DNA of 62,118 bases from Chloroflexota bacterium (GTDB lineage: Bacteria > Chloroflexota > Anaerolineae > Anaerolineales > Anaerolineaceae): the NCBI GenBank assembly GCA_009773005.1, contig WOUT01000011.1, forward strand, positions 1 to 62,118. Reading direction: 5' to 3'. Under the pieces are notes generated by a model. That model searched no databases. It was given only the letters and a program-made list of their open reading frames with translations, and was not told the origin of the DNA. Of the stretch, positions 1-8,390 are shown one piece after another. Every line of letters starts with the position of its first letter. Within the stretch, counting starts at the first letter, position 1. The position numbers and the translations under genes were made by a program.

Positions 1-91
1 GCAGTTTGTGCGCTAATTCGGACTTCCGTGCAACCGCGGTTTCTCCCAGTAATCGGATTTGTGGTTGAAGTGTGAGGAAATTGACTGGCAT
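1..91 (-). CDS. 5' end of a gene running off the window (NurA-like?)
   Basis: An open frame begins at an ATG at 91 on the minus strand and stays open to the window edge (30 codons). A GGG lies about 9 bases upstream, and a good promoter sits at 129-157. The N-terminus starts MPVNFLTLQPQIRLLGE and continues with a charged helix. It recalls the start of NurA-domain nucleases as seen in Chloroflexota, but 30 residues cannot settle this. The reading frame is likely real because promoter, ribosome site and start are properly spaced and divergent from mntP. Confidence 0.4.
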   Translation of the reverse strand, partial: MPVNFLTLQPQIRLLGETAVARKSELAHKL

Positions 92-128
92 GAATCGGAC
101 CCTTTTTTATTATCGAACATTTGTTTGA

Positions 129-157
129 ATTATACAAAATCGCATGATTTCAAGCAA
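129..157 (-). promoter_or_regulatory. sigma-70-type promoter for the leftward gene
   Basis: On the minus strand TTGCTT (152-157) and TATAAT (129-134) are separated by exactly 17 bases. Transcription would start near 122, about 30 bases before the ATG at 91. Confidence 0.5.
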
Positions 158-254
158 GGGAGCGATAGATGGCAACGGTTTTTCTGAATAATTTCAGGCG
201 CATAAGTCATCTGATCGCGATATAATCGGTGTCTGAAAAAGGAAAAACTTGTAT

Positions 255-815
255 ATGGAAATTGTTGCGACACTACTTATCGCGCTTGGGCTGGCAATGG
301 ATTGTTTTGCGGTCTCTTTGGGGATTGGAACCAGTCCAATCAAAAAAACTTTACGAACTGTTTTCCGGCTTACTTTTCATTTTGGATTGTTTCAGGCATT
401 GATGACCTTGATTGGTTGGCTGGCAGGCAGCCGCATCGTCAATCTTATTGCCGGGTTTGACCATTGGGTAGCTTTCGCGTTGTTGGCGTGGGTCGGAATC
501 CGCATGATCATTGAAAGTTTTTCCAATAAAGAAGAGGCAAGGGAAGGTAATCCTTCAAAGGGCGGATTATTGATAATGTTATCTGTTGCTACCAGCATAG
601 ATGCACTTGCTGTGGGGTTAAGCCTGGCGCTGGTGGAAGTGCCAATTCTTTTCGCCAGCGTCGTGATCGGAGTGACTTCCCTTTTGTTATCATTACTTGG
701 TTTGTTCATTGGCAGCCGGTTAGGCATGAAGTTTGGAAAGCGGATGGAATTGATAGGCGGATTGATATTGATCGGAATTGGCGCACGCATTCTACTGAGT
801 CATTTGTTTGTCTAA
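255..815 (+). CDS. mntP: MntP-family manganese efflux pump
   Basis: Predicted inner-membrane Mn(II) exporter of 186 residues, the usual MntP length, with six hydrophobic segments. The two conserved halves each carry the family aspartate: D16 in the first helix (ALGLAMDCFAVSLG) and D116 in the fourth (SVATSIDALAVG). A TTG at 249 is in frame, but the ATG at 255 with GGA about 10 bases upstream is the better start. A TATAAT at 221-226 gives a leader of only about 20 bases, so a yybP-ykoY manganese riboswitch, common before mntP elsewhere, cannot fit here. It stands alone between two promoters. Confidence 0.9.
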   Translation: MEIVATLLIALGLAMDCFAVSLGIGTSPIKKTLRTVFRLTFHFGLFQALMTLIGWLAGSRIVNLIAGFDHWVAFALLAWVGIRMIIESFSNKEEAREGNPSKGGLLIMLSVATSIDALAVGLSLALVEVPILFASVVIGVTSLLLSLLGLFIGSRLGMKFGKRMELIGGLILIGIGARILLSHLFV

Positions 816-840
816 AAGGAAAATTCAAATTTTCAAATTC

Positions 841-869
841 TTGACCGACTCCTTTAATAGGACTATAAT
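841..869 (+). promoter_or_regulatory. promoter of the fmdB-like gene
   Basis: TTGACC (841-846), a 17-base spacer, then TATAAT (864-869): close to the sigma-70 consensus. The expected start near 876 leaves a leader of about 35 bases before the ATG at 911. Confidence 0.65.
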
Positions 870-910
870 GGGCAAGATTAATGCAATTGATCAGAAGTTG
901 AGGTGTAAGT

Positions 911-1240
911 ATGCCGGTATATACCTATCGGTGCGAAAATTGTGGTGTGCAGTTTGACCAACTCCTAAGGTTCACAGACGCGCAATTGACCAAGTGCCCG
1001 GAATGCGGCAAGAAGTCGCTGCAAAAAGTCTACACACCGGTCGGAATCGTGTTCAAGGGGTCTGGCTTTTATGCTACCGACCACCGTTCTCCTTCCGGCG
1101 CATCCAGATTTGCCAGCGACAAAAAAGAAGAAAAGGCTGCCGAGGCGAAATCTGAAACGAGCGGGTCGAAAGAAACACCTGCTGTTGCACCGAAAGAATC
1201 TCCAACTCCTGCCGCCAGCGCTGCAGGCGACAAGTCCTGA
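911..1240 (+). CDS. FmdB-type zinc-ribbon protein
   Basis: A 109-residue protein with the N-terminal FmdB/CxxC_CXXC_SSSS zinc ribbon: C8-C11 and C29-C32 would bind one zinc, followed by the typical KVYTPVGIVFKGSGFY strand. From about residue 70 the chain is low complexity and rich in Ala, Lys, Glu, Ser and Pro, hence probably disordered. The family is proposed to regulate gene expression, but its biochemical role is not established. GAGGTG lies 6 bases before the ATG. A strong hairpin terminator follows at 1277, so it forms a single-gene unit. Confidence 0.85.
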   Translation: MPVYTYRCENCGVQFDQLLRFTDAQLTKCPECGKKSLQKVYTPVGIVFKGSGFYATDHRSPSGASRFASDKKEEKAAEAKSETSGSKETPAVAPKESPTPAASAAGDKS

Positions 1241-1276
1241 AATAATCTTAACAGTTCTTAAATAGTAATAATTTTT

Positions 1277-1307
1277 ATACTCCCATCGGATTTGGGAGTA
1301 TTTGTAT
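1277..1307 (+). terminator. rho-independent terminator after the fmdB-like gene
   Basis: A perfect 9-bp stem, ATACTCCCA (1277-1285) with TGGGAGTAT (1293-1301), closes a 7-base loop. It is followed by a T-rich run. The stop codon of the zinc-ribbon gene lies 37 bases upstream. Confidence 0.8.
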
Positions 1308-1337
1308 TATCATAGGACTCAGATTTATCATTGAACG

Positions 1338-1380
1338 TTGATAGCTTTCGTCAGCCCGTTGATAGGTTTTGATAGCTTTC
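1338..1380 (+). repeat. three phased TTGATAG heptamers before the small membrane gene
   Basis: TTGATAG occurs at 1338, 1359 and 1369, that is 21 and 10 bases apart, so all three face the same side of the helix. Copies one and three extend to the 12-mer TTGATAGCTTTC. They lie between the fmdB terminator and the ATG at 1416. This may be a regulator-binding array, but no known operator matches. Confidence 0.4.
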
Positions 1381-1415
1381 TGAATCTAGACTCTACACAT
1401 CACGTGAGGTAAGGC

Positions 1416-1568
1416 ATGGCAAAAAATGCACAAAAAAAGAACGGTCGGGAGAACAAACCGCGGGTTTCTGCCCAACAAAAAAAACTTCGCCGGCAGCAAG
1501 TATTCATGGCTGTGGTTGGGAGTGTCATAATCTTGGCTATGGTGCTGGCTCTGGTGATGAATTACTAG
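1416..1568 (+). CDS. small single-pass membrane protein (50 aa)
   Basis: An ATG at 1416, preceded by TGAGGTAAGG, opens 50 codons. Residues 1-28 are strongly basic and polar (Lys, Arg, Gln, Asn). Residues 29-48 form one hydrophobic helix (VFMAVVGSVIILAMVLALVM), so the protein would sit in the inner membrane with a basic tail in the cytoplasm. The stop at 1568 is 7 bases before the DUF4173 gene, so the two are probably co-transcribed. I recognise no family. A tail-anchored accessory subunit is one possibility. Confidence 0.6.
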   Translation: MAKNAQKKNGRENKPRVSAQQKKLRRQQVFMAVVGSVIILAMVLALVMNY

Positions 1569-1575
1569 AGGAAAA

Positions 1576-3153
1576 ATGCCTAGACATAAAAGTTGGTTCT
1601 GGTTAGCCGCATTGGCGGCAGCCTGTTTCTTTGATTTTCTGTTCTGGAAAAAACCTTTTGGGGTTTCATTCGTGATCTGGACGACTGCCCTGCTGGGAGT
1701 TGGGTATTTGCTCGCCTGGCGTGAAGGAAAACGCCCCGCTGCAGTCAGTATCTTATTATCGATTCTGGTGCTGGCTTTTGCGTTCGTGCCAGCATGGCGT
1801 AACGAGCCTTTCACGAGAGTGTTCAGTGTGCTTCTTGCCTTGTCTGGTATGCTCTTGCTGACTGCAACTTTTTTAAGTGGACATTGGCCGTTCTACCGGA
1901 TGTGGGATTATTTAAAGGAAATGACCTTAGCGATGGTGGGTGGTGTTTCCCGGGCGATACTAATGGCTTCGAAAAATCAAAACCCACCGCCGTTGGACCA
2001 ACCCGTAAAAAAGTCGTTTGGGAGAAAAGCGCTTCCGGTGCTGCGTGGTGTGTTGATCGCGGTCCCGGTTGTCACTTTGATGGCAATTCTGCTTTCCTCC
2101 GCGGATCCGATTTTTGGAGACTGGTTAAAAAAGGTATTGGATCTGGAAAAACTGCCTGAGTATCTTTTCCGCTTATGGTATGTCTTGATGATCGGCTCAA
2201 TCCTCGTTGGAATTTATCTTCATGCGATCCTGCCGAACAAAACTGAAGAACGCCCTGACCCGCAAAAGCCCTGGATGAGACCCTTCCTGGGGTGGACGGA
2301 AACCGGCATCATTCTTGGCGCGGTGGACGCACTTTTCCTGGCTTTCGTTTTCATCCAGATTCGTTATTTGTTTGGCGGAATGGTCAACATTAACGAGACT
2401 GGTTACACCTTCTCGGAATACGCCCGGCGTGGTTTTGGTGAATTGGTGGCTGTAGCGGTGTTAAGCATGATGCTGTATTTATGCCTGAATACCATCACCA
2501 AGCGCGAAAATCGGGGCGCGAATCTCGGTTTTTCAGTAGTTTCGATCTTGTTAATGGCAAATGTATTGGTGATCCTGTTTTCATCCTTGCAGCGGCTGCT
2601 GCTCTATGAAAGCGCCTACGGCTTTTCACAATTACGAACGTATACGCACGTATTCATTTATTGGCTGGGCGGATTGATCGTTATGACAGTCATTCTGGAA
2701 CTTTTGCGGAAGCGCGGTCATTTCGCATTGGCATTGCTAATCAGCAGCATCGGTTTTGGCGCGACGCTGGCTGTAATGAATGTGGATGCGTTCATCGCTA
2801 CACAGAATGTCGAGCGAGCGACAGCAGGGGAGGAATTGGATATTCAGTATTTGAGCTCCCTTTCGGTTGACGCAGTGCCATTTATGGTTGATAAATATAA
2901 CGATCCTACGCTGACTCCCAAAGTTAAGGATGCTCTTGGTTCAGCGCTGGCTTGCCGTCAGGTTTTGCTAGATGATCCAACCAAAAAATCATGGCAAGGT
3001 TTCAATTTAGGTGAAACAAACGCCTATCGGTTGCTGCAAGAGAATCGTAAAACATGGTCGCAACATAATGTATTTCAAAGTAGTGATTGGGGGTGGTCTT
3101 TCAGGCTGAATGGAGTGGAAATCCCATGCATTGGATCGGTTTGGATGGATTAG
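1576..3153 (+). CDS. DUF4173-family polytopic membrane protein
   Basis: A 525-residue protein with about ten hydrophobic segments, 7 bases downstream of the 50-residue membrane protein and with AGAGGAA before its ATG. The central region has the DUF4173 (DUF4153-like) signature: a long hydrophobic helix ending in ILLSSADPIFGDWL near residue 180, then further helices. The C-terminal 120 residues are soluble and hold a Trp-rich stretch. The family has no defined biochemical activity. The pairing with a tiny membrane protein suggests a two-component membrane unit. Confidence 0.75.
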   Translation: MPRHKSWFWLAALAAACFFDFLFWKKPFGVSFVIWTTALLGVGYLLAWREGKRPAAVSILLSILVLAFAFVPAWRNEPFTRVFSVLLALSGMLLLTATFLSGHWPFYRMWDYLKEMTLAMVGGVSRAILMASKNQNPPPLDQPVKKSFGRKALPVLRGVLIAVPVVTLMAILLSSADPIFGDWLKKVLDLEKLPEYLFRLWYVLMIGSILVGIYLHAILPNKTEERPDPQKPWMRPFLGWTETGIILGAVDALFLAFVFIQIRYLFGGMVNINETGYTFSEYARRGFGELVAVAVLSMMLYLCLNTITKRENRGANLGFSVVSILLMANVLVILFSSLQRLLLYESAYGFSQLRTYTHVFIYWLGGLIVMTVILELLRKRGHFALALLISSIGFGATLAVMNVDAFIATQNVERATAGEELDIQYLSSLSVDAVPFMVDKYNDPTLTPKVKDALGSALACRQVLLDDPTKKSWQGFNLGETNAYRLLQENRKTWSQHNVFQSSDWGWSFRLNGVEIPCIGSVWMD

Positions 3154-3193
3154 GAATAATTTATGAGAAGCAGCGAAATCCGTTGCTTCTCTT

Positions 3194-3526
3194 TTAATTG
3201 GGTGATTTTGTCAGGTCTTTTCTTTTCGACAATAGCCACAACAAGGCGACAATGGGCAAGGTGAGCGTCAGGAACGTCAGCGGGATGCCCTTGCCATTGA
3301 TCAGGCTGACTGCCGCTACAAAAACCAATCCAGTTTTATAAGCAATCATGCTGCACCGTATTATGGTCAACACACAACCCAAGCCAGACATGTTAAAAAG
3401 GATCATCATAGAAGTGAAGAAGAAGCAGGAAAACGACTTGCTTCCGGTTTCGGGGCAGCGGTATAAATCTTCCAACGAAGTTTCAGCAGCGCCCGAACCC
3501 GGGATCTGTTGCGCCTCGCGCTGCAT
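3194..3526 (-). CDS. hypothetical membrane protein
   Basis: A 110-residue frame convergent with the DUF4173 gene. The frame opens further upstream, but the ATG at 3526 has GGAGG 8 bases before it and is the better start. Residues 1-35 are polar. Two hydrophobic segments follow around residues 36-75, then a third near 80-100, ending in a basic tail (SKRKDLTKSPN). I recognise no family. The Shine-Dalgarno match and hydrophobic pattern favour a real gene, but the composition is not decisive. Confidence 0.45.
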   Translation of the reverse strand: MQREAQQIPGSGAAETSLEDLYRCPETGSKSFSCFFFTSMMILFNMSGLGCVLTIIRCSMIAYKTGLVFVAAVSLINGKGIPLTFLTLTLPIVALLWLLSKRKDLTKSPN

Positions 3527-3696
3527 GTTGCGTTCCTCCAGTTCGCTTTGCATTGGATAAAAGAAGGAGACAAGAAAAAAGCCCGCGATACAACACCAGG
3601 ATCAATGCTGCTATTAGTCAATACAGCGAGTTGCGTTCACTTCCACGTTCACTCAGCGCGAGTTGAACAACAGGTTTGGTAATTGAAACGATGAGA

Positions 3697-4047
3697 TTAT
3701 TCTCTCGCATACTTGGTCTTGGCTGGAAGCCCATCCCAGCCGAAGACTTCAAAATTGATCTCATTCTCACTATTAAACTCGACGCCTTCTTCTTCCAGAA
3801 GCACGCGCTGCATATTCGTGCCAAAACCGAAACCATGCGGGCTGATTTTGCCTTTGGCGTTGATTACCCGCTGCCAGGGAATATTTGCGTCGTCTTTTCG
3901 GTTGGCTAGGGCTGCGAGGGCAAAACCAACCATCTGGGCGGAACAGCGCCCCACAATGCGGGAGATCTGTCCGTAGGTGGCTACTTTCCCTGCGGGAATT
4001 TGCCGTACAGTGTCATAAATCACATCATACAAACGAGGTTCATCCAT
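3697..4047 (-). CDS. alkyltransferase-like (ATL) DNA-repair protein
   Basis: A 116-residue protein of the MGMT DNA-binding domain family. The segment GKVATYGQISRIVG (20-33) is the helix-turn-helix region. Where true O6-alkylguanine transferases have the acceptor cysteine in PCHR, this protein has PWQR (57-60), so it cannot accept alkyl groups. ATL proteins instead bind O6-alkylguanine, flip it out and flag the site for nucleotide excision repair. The longest frame begins at 4149, but the ATG at 4047 with GGGAGAG upstream matches the family length. It is divergent from the flippase-like gene across about 100 bases. Confidence 0.85.
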   Translation of the reverse strand: MDEPRLYDVIYDTVRQIPAGKVATYGQISRIVGRCSAQMVGFALAALANRKDDANIPWQRVINAKGKISPHGFGFGTNMQRVLLEEEGVEFNSENEINFEVFGWDGLPAKTKYARE

Positions 4048-4090
4048 GCGTCTCTCCCAAACGAACAGGCTAATTATACATTTTGAAAAA

Positions 4091-4116
4091 TGAAATGAAG
4101 GTTTGAAATGAAGGTT
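4091..4116. repeat. perfect tandem 13-mer in a divergent promoter region
   Basis: TGAAATGAAGGTT occurs twice head to tail (4091-4103 and 4104-4116) without mismatch, between the divergent ATL and flippase-like genes. The second copy abuts the proposed -35 box of the flippase-like gene. It may be a regulator site or a slippage product. Confidence 0.55.
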
Positions 4117-4144
4117 AAAACCAAAACTCACTTCATGGTAGAAT
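4115..4144 (+). promoter_or_regulatory. promoter of the flippase-like gene, probably leaderless
   Basis: TTAAAA (4115-4120) and TAGAAT (4139-4144) are 18 bases apart. The ATG at 4152 is 7 bases after the -10 box and has no Shine-Dalgarno sequence, so transcription would start at or next to the start codon. Confidence 0.4.
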
Positions 4145-4151
4145 TTCACCC

Positions 4152-5180
4152 ATGAAACGTTGGCAATTTTGGTTGGGGTTATTTATCAGCGCTGTTTTTC
4201 TATATTTTGCTCTAAAAGGTCTAAATTTTGACGATTTTTTGAAATCGGTAAAATCCGCGAACTACTGGTGGATCTTTCCGGGGATTGCTGTTTATTTTAT
4301 CGGGGTGTGGGTGCGCGCCTGGCGCTGGCACTACCTGCTTAAACCGATTAAAAATATCCCCACGCGAGTCATGTTCCCGATCACCTGCATCGGTTATATG
4401 GGAAACAATATCTATCCGGCACGGGCTGGAGAGGTACTGCGGGCAATTGTGTTGAAACGCAAGGAAAACGTTCCGATCTCCGCTTCGCTGGCAACTATCA
4501 TCGTTGAGCGTATTTTTGATGGGGTGGTCATGTTGGCTTTTGTGTTCGTCAACCTGCCTGAACTCGCCAATTTGGCTTCGTTCGATTCCGGTTTTATTGG
4601 CAACATACAGGATCTGGCGATCATTGGCACAGGGATCTTCCTTGGGGCGTTGGTCATCTTTTTATTGGCAGCCATGTTCCCGATTTTTACAGCCAAGGTA
4701 AGCAAGTGGTTTATAAACCGTTTGTTGCCCAAACGAATCCGCGAAAAAACTTCTTCAATTGCACTAAAATTCCTGGATGGACTGGCTTCACTGCGTTCGC
4801 CGGTCAATGTACTGATGGTTTTTTTAACCTCTGTGCTCATCTGGTTGCTCGAAACCGTGAAATATTGGTTCGTCATGCATGCTTTCACCTTCACAGTGAG
4901 TTTCTTCGCATTAATGCTCTTGAATGGTATCGCCAATTTAGCGACCACCATCCCTTCTGCACCGGGCTATATCGGCACCTGGGAGGCGGTGACAAAAGCA
5001 GTGTTGGTGGCATATAACGTTCCAGGAGCAGAAGCATTAGGGTATGCTGTGGTGCTGCATGTGGCGCTCTGGCTGCCGATCACCTTGCTGGGCGCGTATT
5101 TCATGACACGCGAGGGCATCAAGTGGAACGATACGTTGCGCAAAGAAACGGATCAAACACAGACACAAGTCCAGCCATAA
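4152..5180 (+). CDS. flippase-like membrane protein (UPF0104 / LPG-synthase TM domain)
   Basis: A 342-residue polytopic protein with about eight transmembrane helices, matching the family that includes the membrane domain of lysylphosphatidylglycerol synthase and AglD-like proteins. Diagnostic stretches are the N-terminal RAWRWHYLLKPI near 58-70, the NNIYPARAGEVLRA turn near 82-95, and TTIPSAPGYIGTWEA near 270-285. Members are thought to move lipid-linked intermediates across the membrane. The soluble aminoacyl-transfer domain is absent. The gene lies 36 bases upstream of the FAD oxidoreductase, so a shared transcript and a role in lipid or isoprenoid glycoside metabolism are plausible. Confidence 0.8.
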   Translation: MKRWQFWLGLFISAVFLYFALKGLNFDDFLKSVKSANYWWIFPGIAVYFIGVWVRAWRWHYLLKPIKNIPTRVMFPITCIGYMGNNIYPARAGEVLRAIVLKRKENVPISASLATIIVERIFDGVVMLAFVFVNLPELANLASFDSGFIGNIQDLAIIGTGIFLGALVIFLLAAMFPIFTAKVSKWFINRLLPKRIREKTSSIALKFLDGLASLRSPVNVLMVFLTSVLIWLLETVKYWFVMHAFTFTVSFFALMLLNGIANLATTIPSAPGYIGTWEAVTKAVLVAYNVPGAEALGYAVVLHVALWLPITLLGAYFMTREGIKWNDTLRKETDQTQTQVQP

Positions 5181-5216
5181 TCAGGTGAGGATCTAAACAG
5201 GTCTCTGCGGAGGAAC

Positions 5217-6527
5217 ATGGATAAAAAGAGAATTGCGATCGTTGGGGCTGGTTTTGGGGGACTTTCAGCCGCTCATGATCTTGTAAAAGCTGGTCATCAG
5301 GTGACAATTTTCGAAAACGCACCCACTCCGGGCGGTCTGGCAGCAGGTTTTAAGGAACCCGGCTGGGATTGGTCAGCGGAAAAGTTCTATCATCACTGGT
5401 TCACTTCAGACGCGCACATGTTTAAACTGTTCAGTGAATTAGGGGTGGAATCGAAAGTGATGATCCAAAGCCCTAAAACCGTCATGTTTTATAAAGGGAA
5501 TTTCTATCCCTTTGATTCGATCATCAGCGCTCTGCTTTATCCTGGGTTGGGTTTCGGCATCAATAAAATCCGTTTTGGCCTGGTGGGTTTATATCTGCGT
5601 CTAACCAAAAACTGGAAACCGATGGAAAAAACCACTGTTGAAAAATGGATGCGAAAATGGGCGGGGGACAAGGTTTACACTCAAATGTGGGAGCCAATGG
5701 TGATCGGCAAGTTTGGCGAGCGATATGCCCGGCAGGTCAACATGGCGTGGATGTGGGCGCGATTGCATGTGCGCAGCACGAAACTGGTTACCTATCAAGG
5801 TGGTTTTCAAGCCTTCGCAGATGATTTTGCAGCGAAACTGCAAACGATGGGAGTAGACATTTGCTATAACACTCCTGTTGAAAAGATCTTGACTGAGAAA
5901 GGGCGACAGGTTTCTTTATGGACAAATGCAGGCGACGAGAAATTTGACCGGGTACTGGTCACGCTATCCCCTGCGCAAATGGCAAAGATGACCCCACAGC
6001 TCCCCGAGAATTATTTAAAGGGTTTATTAGAATTGAGGAGTTTGGGCGCAGTTGTGCTGACAATCTCACTGAATCATCCCCTTTCGCGGGAAGGATATTA
6101 CTGGTACAACCTGCCAAAATCAGCGGGCTTCCCGTTTCTGGCGTTGGTGGAACACACGAATTTTTTACCAAAGGAACATTTCGGCAACGAGAATCTGATC
6201 TATTGCGGAGATTACCTGGAAACTGACCACGAATATTTCAGGCTGACAAAAGAAGAACTACTTGAAAGGTTTTTACCCAGCCTCAAGCGTATCAACCCGG
6301 ACTTTGAGCTGGATTGGGTAAACCGAGCCTGGTTAACCAAGGCAAATTATGCCCAACCAGTACCTTTGATTAACCATTCGGAAAACATCCCTGCCATCCA
6401 GACTCCTTTGAATGGCGTTTATTTCGCCAGTATGTCGCAGGTTTACCCATGGGATCGGGGAACTAACTTTGCAGTGGATATCGCCAGAAAAGCAGCTAGT
6501 TTAATCCTTGAAGCGATTGAGAAATAA
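5217..6527 (+). CDS. NAD(P)/FAD-dependent oxidoreductase of the amine-oxidase/desaturase fold
   Basis: A 436-residue flavoprotein, with GGAGG 5 bases before its ATG. It opens with a Rossmann dinucleotide-binding motif (IVGAGFGGLSAAHDL, about 7-21), followed by an acidic strand end (IFE) and the GGLAAGF turn typical of protoporphyrinogen-oxidase, phytoene-desaturase and UDP-galactopyranose-mutase-like enzymes. The C-terminus has the FAD-contacting pattern GVYFASMSQVYPWDRGTNFA. The substrate cannot be read from the sequence. Its position directly after a flippase-like protein suggests a lipid, isoprenoid or sugar-nucleotide substrate. Confidence 0.75.
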   Translation: MDKKRIAIVGAGFGGLSAAHDLVKAGHQVTIFENAPTPGGLAAGFKEPGWDWSAEKFYHHWFTSDAHMFKLFSELGVESKVMIQSPKTVMFYKGNFYPFDSIISALLYPGLGFGINKIRFGLVGLYLRLTKNWKPMEKTTVEKWMRKWAGDKVYTQMWEPMVIGKFGERYARQVNMAWMWARLHVRSTKLVTYQGGFQAFADDFAAKLQTMGVDICYNTPVEKILTEKGRQVSLWTNAGDEKFDRVLVTLSPAQMAKMTPQLPENYLKGLLELRSLGAVVLTISLNHPLSREGYYWYNLPKSAGFPFLALVEHTNFLPKEHFGNENLIYCGDYLETDHEYFRLTKEELLERFLPSLKRINPDFELDWVNRAWLTKANYAQPVPLINHSENIPAIQTPLNGVYFASMSQVYPWDRGTNFAVDIARKAASLILEAIEK

Positions 6528-7046
6528 ACCCAATTCCTGGAAACTAATCCCCGCTTTTCTTTCGGTAATAGAAAAGTAAAAAAAATTAAAAAAAGGGAAC
6601 GCCAGATTCCGGGCTTAAACAGAAATTTCACCTTCATGACAGGTCAAATAATTTTTTTGTATTTCTAAACCACATCTGGCACTGGGGGGCGAATTACACT
6701 ACTAAACACCACATATGGGCTTGGGATGTCTCAGGCATCCGTATGGGTGGTGATAAAAAAAATCAGCACTAATGTTCAGTCCCACTTAATTTCACAAGTT
6801 TATTTAAGGTGAGATATCTTAAAGAATCAGATTTTTTTAAGCCAGCGTAGGGTAATCGACTTGTCCGGTTCTTTTGTTTCTGCTAAAATGGACTCAAGTT
6901 AATAACCGAAGCTTATCGGGAAAACGCTTCGAAACACCTATTATTGTTACAACGAAAGCAAGTCTAACTGCCACGATTGCAAGTGGGTGGGGGTATTATA
7001 TTTGTAACCCAACCGCGCCAAAAATCTTAAAGAGAGGACTCGCCAA
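6528..7046. other. 519-base gap upstream of dnaA
   Basis: No credible gene. The gap holds a good dnaA promoter (6861-6889) and a leader of about 150 bases, with a 6-bp hairpin CGAAGC/GCTTCG. I looked for DnaA boxes (TTATCCACA and close variants) on both strands and saw none, so the replication origin is not evident here. Confidence 0.5.
6861..6889 (+). promoter_or_regulatory. dnaA promoter
   Basis: TTGTCC (6861-6866), a 17-base spacer, then TAAAAT (6884-6889). The leader to the ATG at 7047 would be about 150 bases. Confidence 0.5.
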
Positions 7047-8390
7047 ATGAATTCACAGCAAGCGTGGCAAGCCGCAACTGGGCAGCTACAAATGGAAATG
7101 TCCAAGGCTTCATTTGAAACCTGGGTGCGCAGCTCAGAGTTGGTCTCTTTTGAAGGTGGAGTTTTTACGATCGGAGTTCCAAATGCATATGCCCGTGATT
7201 GGCTGGATTCAAGATTGTCAAGCACTATCACCAGAATTTTGAGTGGTTTAATGAATGAAGCACAAAAGGTAAATTTTATTGTTTGGCACAAAGATTATCA
7301 AAATGAAGAAAAACCAAAAGAAGCAACCTCATCTCTACCACTATCAATCTCGCAGCCACCTCAAGCTACTGCCCTAAACACAAAATACAACTTTGATAAA
7401 TTTGTGGTTGGTTCTTCCAACCGGTTGGCGCATGCTGCCTGCCTGGCAGTGGCTGAAAACCCTGCCCAAGCCTATAACCCGCTTTTTCTTTATGGAGGGG
7501 TGGGGTTAGGAAAAACCCACCTGCTTCATGCGATTGGCAATTTTGCCCGCAGCCAGGGTCAGCAGGTGCTCTATGTCTCCTCTGAAGAGTTTACCAACGA
7601 CCTGATAAACGCCATCCGCACTCATAACACACCAGCATTTCGTGATCGATACCGGCGGATTGACATCCTTCTTGTTGATGATATTCAATTCATTGCGGGG
7701 AAGGAATCCACCCAGGAAGAATTTTTCCATACCTTTAATACACTGCATGGACAGGACAAACAAATCGTCATGTCATCTGACCGACCACCCAAGGTCATGA
7801 ACACGCTTGAAGAAAGACTGCGTTCACGGTTTGAATGGGGGCTTACCGCGGATATTCAGCCGCCTGATCTAGAAACACGCATTGCGATTCTGCGGGTAAA
7901 GGCAGAACGCTCGCATCACATCGTGCCTGCCGGGATTCTTGAGTTAATTGCCAGGCAATTCACTTCCAATATCCGCGAACTGGAAGGCGCGCTCACGCGT
8001 GTGATGGCTTATTCTGACTTGCGAGGCAAGCCGCTGACAGATGACCTCGTCAATGTGGCTCTAACTGATCTTATTCCGCAGCGCAACACATTTGAACCTG
8101 CCAGAGTGGTGGATGTGGTTGCGTCTGTATTTGGCATCACTCCTGAGAAATTGCTCGGACGAGGTCGAACCCGTGAAGTGGCTTTACCCAGGCAAGTGGT
8201 TATGTATTTACTGCGCCAGGAAGCCAATGTATCCTTACCGAAAATTGGCCAGGTACTTGGCGGGCGTGACCACACCACCGTGATCTATGCCTGCGAAAAA
8301 GTAGCCGATATGATGGAACGGGACGAGCTGCTTCGGCGCCAGATATTCCAGATCCGCGAGCAGCTTCACGGTCGGCGCAGCGCGGCTTAA
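7047..8390 (+). CDS. dnaA: chromosomal replication initiator DnaA
   Basis: A 447-residue AAA+ initiator that binds origin DnaA boxes and melts oriC. Domain I spans about 1-85, and a short Pro/Ser linker runs to about 110. Domain III has Walker A GGVGLGKT (150-157) and Walker B ILLVDD (207-212). The C-terminal DNA-binding domain carries the DnaA signature GGRDHTTVIYACEKV from about 405. The start has GAGAGGA about 10 bases upstream. The gene is followed by RNase J, not by dnaN, and no DnaA-box cluster is visible on either side, so the classic dnaA-oriC-dnaN arrangement is absent. Confidence 0.97.
   Translation: MNSQQAWQAATGQLQMEMSKASFETWVRSSELVSFEGGVFTIGVPNAYARDWLDSRLSSTITRILSGLMNEAQKVNFIVWHKDYQNEEKPKEATSSLPLSISQPPQATALNTKYNFDKFVVGSSNRLAHAACLAVAENPAQAYNPLFLYGGVGLGKTHLLHAIGNFARSQGQQVLYVSSEEFTNDLINAIRTHNTPAFRDRYRRIDILLVDDIQFIAGKESTQEEFFHTFNTLHGQDKQIVMSSDRPPKVMNTLEERLRSRFEWGLTADIQPPDLETRIAILRVKAERSHHIVPAGILELIARQFTSNIRELEGALTRVMAYSDLRGKPLTDDLVNVALTDLIPQRNTFEPARVVDVVASVFGITPEKLLGRGRTREVALPRQVVMYLLRQEANVSLPKIGQVLGGRDHTTVIYACEKVADMMERDELLRRQIFQIREQLHGRRSAA

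Noticed and set aside
221-255. Manganese (yybP-ykoY) riboswitch before mntP
   Set aside because: The predicted leader is only about 20 bases, too short for the aptamer.
3697-4149. True O6-alkylguanine methyltransferase
   Set aside because: The acceptor cysteine is replaced by tryptophan (PWQR), so it is an alkyltransferase-like protein.
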